Assembly: GCA_002929135.1 (NCBI GenBank)
Contig: PESC01000058.1
Span: forward strand, 62,001-126,000
Direction: 5' to 3'
From: Methylomonas sp.
GTDB lineage: Bacteria; Pseudomonadota; Gammaproteobacteria; Methylococcales; Methylomonadaceae
Length of the DNA: 64,000 nt
The position numbers were made by a program, and so were the translations under genes. The notes beneath the pieces were generated by a model. That model was not told the origin of the DNA. It saw only the letters and a list, made by a program, of their open reading frames with translations, and searched no databases. Below, piece by piece: positions 62,137 to 64,000 of this stretch; positions within the stretch are counted from its first letter, which is position 1, and each line of letters opens with the position of its first letter.

Positions 62137-64000
62137 ATGCGTGACGCCGCCCCTCAAGCTGTTTTCCTGAACGATTACACCCCGCCCGAGTATTTTGTCG
62201 ATGCTGTCGATCTGCAATTCGAGCTTGACGATGACGCAACCTTAGTCAATGCCAGACTGACGATGCGCGCCAATCCGGCCAGTGCCTACGGCGGCGACGC
62301 ACTGACGCTGGACGGTGAAGGGCTGGAATTGCTGGCATTGGCGCTGGATGGCCAGACATTGAACGTGGACGACTACCGGCTGACGGCGGAATCCCTCACT
62401 ATTTTCGAGGTGCCCAGAGACAGGGCTTTCGTGATAACCATCGAAAACCGCATCAAGCCGAAAGCCAACACCGCGCTGGAAGGCCTGTATGCCTCCGGCG
62501 ACATGCTGTGTACCCAATGCGAGGCGCAAGGCTTCCGCAAAATCACCTGGTTTCTCGACCGGCCCGATGTCATGAGCCGTTTCACCGCCACGCTGATTGC
62601 CGACAAAACCCGCTTCCCGGTGTTGCTGTCCAACGGCAACCAGACCGGCGCGGGTGATCTGGATGGCAATCGTCATTGGGTCAGTTGGGCCGATCCTTTC
62701 GCCAAACCCTGCTACCTGTTTGCGCTGGTGGCTGGTCGGTTGGCTTGTGTACGCGACCAGTTCGTGACCCGAACCGGACGCAACATCGATCTCGAAATTT
62801 TCGTCGAGCACCACAACATCGACAAATGCGGCCACGCCATGCAGTCGTTGAAAAACGCCATGCGCTGGGACGAACAAAACTATGGCCTGGAATACGACCT
62901 CGACCGCTACATGATCGTCGCGGTGGATCACTTCAACATGGGGGCGATGGAGAACAAAGGCCTCAACATCTTCAACACCAAATTCGTGCTCGCCCGCCCC
63001 GATACCGCCACCGACAGCGATTATGAACACATCGAAGGCGTCATCGGCCATGAGTATTTCCACAACTGGTCGGGCAACCGCGTCACCTGTCGCGACTGGT
63101 TTCAGCTCAGCCTGAAAGAAGGCTTCACGGTATTTCGCGACCAGCAGTTCAGCGGTGATCGCACCTCGCCCGCCGTCAAGCGCATCGACGACGTCAACAT
63201 GCTGCGCACCCGTCAGTTTGCCGAAGATGCAGGGCCGCTGGCGCATCCGGTGCGCCCCGAGTCCTACATCGAAATCAACAATTTCTATACGCTGACGGTT
63301 TACGAAAAGGGCGCCGAAGTGGTGCGCATGCTGCATACCTTGCTGGGCGCCGACGGCTTCCGCCAAGGCAGCGATCTGTATTTTCAGCGCCACGATGGTG
63401 AGGCGGTGACCTGCGATGATTTTCTCAGGGCGATGGAAGATGCCAATGGCGTCGATCTGACCCAGTTCCGCCGCTGGTACGCACAAGCCGGTACGCCGAC
63501 GCTTACCGTGATTCCGCAGTACGATGCCGATTCGGCACAACTACATCTGACGCTGGAGCAGCATTGCCCGCCGACGCCGAATCAAACGGCAAAACAGCCG
63601 CTGCACATTCCGATCAGGCTGGGCTTGTTGTCACCCGACGGCAGCATCGCGGCGATACACCATCAGGGGCAAGCCTCCGACGATGTGGTTTTGAACTTGA
63701 CCAAGGCTCGCCAGACCTTTGTTTTCGAGCAATTGCCGCAGGCACCGGTGGTGTCGGTGTTGCGCGGTTTCTCGGCGCCGGTGATCGTCAAGACCGAACG
63801 CAGCCTGGATGAACTGGCATTCTTGTTGCGCCACGACTGCGACAGCTTCAGCCGCTGGGATGCCGGGCAACAGCTGGCTTGCCAGCTCATCTTCGAGCTG
63901 ATGGCCGACATTTGCCATGACCGGCCACTGGTTTTGAATCCTTTGCTGGTCGAGGCCTGGCGCACGATTTTGCGGGAAAATGGCCAGGATTTGTCCTACC
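62137..64000 (+). CDS. pepN: Aminopeptidase N (M1 family), 3' end outside the window
   Basis: At least 621 residues, running beyond base 64000 (full length is near 880). N-terminal beta domain (FLNDYTPPEYFVDAVDLQFE), the substrate-anchoring motif GAMEN in DHFNMGAMENKGLNIFNTKF, and the zinc site HEYFHNWSGNRV with the third ligand Glu in SLKEGFTVFRDQQF. The EYFHNW form marks PepN-type M1 enzymes of proteobacteria. Removes N-terminal residues from peptides in the cytosol. The ATG is placed before MRDAAPQAVFLNDYTPP, and 55 bases separate it from the DUF423 gene. Confidence 0.96.
   Translation, partial: MRDAAPQAVFLNDYTPPEYFVDAVDLQFELDDDATLVNARLTMRANPASAYGGDALTLDGEGLELLALALDGQTLNVDDYRLTAESLTIFEVPRDRAFVITIENRIKPKANTALEGLYASGDMLCTQCEAQGFRKITWFLDRPDVMSRFTATLIADKTRFPVLLSNGNQTGAGDLDGNRHWVSWADPFAKPCYLFALVAGRLACVRDQFVTRTGRNIDLEIFVEHHNIDKCGHAMQSLKNAMRWDEQNYGLEYDLDRYMIVAVDHFNMGAMENKGLNIFNTKFVLARPDTATDSDYEHIEGVIGHEYFHNWSGNRVTCRDWFQLSLKEGFTVFRDQQFSGDRTSPAVKRIDDVNMLRTRQFAEDAGPLAHPVRPESYIEINNFYTLTVYEKGAEVVRMLHTLLGADGFRQGSDLYFQRHDGEAVTCDDFLRAMEDANGVDLTQFRRWYAQAGTPTLTVIPQYDADSAQLHLTLEQHCPPTPNQTAKQPLHIPIRLGLLSPDGSIAAIHHQGQASDDVVLNLTKARQTFVFEQLPQAPVVSVLRGFSAPVIVKTERSLDELAFLLRHDCDSFSRWDAGQQLACQLIFELMADICHDRPLVLNPLLVEAWRTILRENGQDLSY

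Noticed and set aside
62242-63540. A 432-residue open frame opposite pepN
   Set aside because: pepN keeps GAMEN and HEYFH on the other strand; the minus frame shows no family signs.

Overview
The window is a stretch of gammaproteobacterial chromosome. The housekeeping genes (glyS, serS, argS, gatB, trpD, trpC, phoBR, rng, maf, rlmH, moaB, moaC, pepN, a BamC-like lipoprotein) and their local order rng-yhdP-nitrilase are of gammaproteobacterial type. A phosphoketolase, PEP carboxylase and PEP synthase, a cytochrome bd oxidase, PEP-CTERM proteins and many small IS and REP remnants would fit a Methylococcales-like methylotroph. No methane or methanol oxidation gene is present, so that placement is inference.

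Layout. 1-2.3 kb: glyS end, gmhB, plsC, overlapping and co-directional. 2.3-6.2 kb (minus strand): a 37-residue lipoprotein, an HTTM/DCC fusion membrane protein, a 42-residue membrane peptide, trpD, and an ISAs1-like transposase scrap. 6.3-8.3 kb: phoB-phoR behind a Pho-box-like site. 8.3-11.35 kb is accessory DNA: a large nested-hairpin element, two integron attC sites with two cassette genes and no integrase, then decayed IS701-type and IS5-type transposases. 11.4-16.4 kb: a tightly packed cydA-cydB-phosphoketolase operon. 16.7-18.4 kb: a TPR protein and an AT-rich probable glycosyltransferase. 18.6-23.7 kb (minus strand): serS, a 127-bp MITE-like element, a frameshifted O-antigen ligase-like gene, a TetR regulator, gatB. 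23.8-33.3 kb: an IS481-like remnant, rlmH, an MNT/HEPN pair, maf, rng, yhdP, nitrilase, BamC-like, and moaC facing them. 33.3-35.8 kb (minus strand): hicBA, a membrane protein, an NhaR-like regulator. 35.9-46.9 kb: ppc, a three-gene type I secretion-like operon, argS, a SPOR protein, trpC. 47-51.7 kb: IS fragments and a minus-strand siphophage tail-module remnant peppered with REP palindromes. 52-64 kb: ppsA, two PEP-CTERM proteins, two small lipoproteins, a SEC-C/TPR/sulfotransferase fusion, a broken UPF0175/PIN toxin-antitoxin pair, fliW, moaB, a DUF423 protein, and pepN running off the window.

Most unusual points. (1) The secretion operon at 38.9-43.4 kb has an ABC exporter whose nucleotide-binding domain has lost essentially every catalytic motif, while its HlyD and TolC partners look intact. 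(2) A methyltransferase in an integron cassette carries five CGACA repeats between its best ATG and its catalytic frame. The present repeat number puts the ATG out of frame; losing one unit or gaining two would restore it, as in phase variation. (3) Cytochrome bd and phosphoketolase are translationally coupled, which may join a microaerobic oxidase to acetyl-phosphate production. (4) A tape-measure/transposase chimera and overlapping tail-chaperone frames lie in the prophage remnant.
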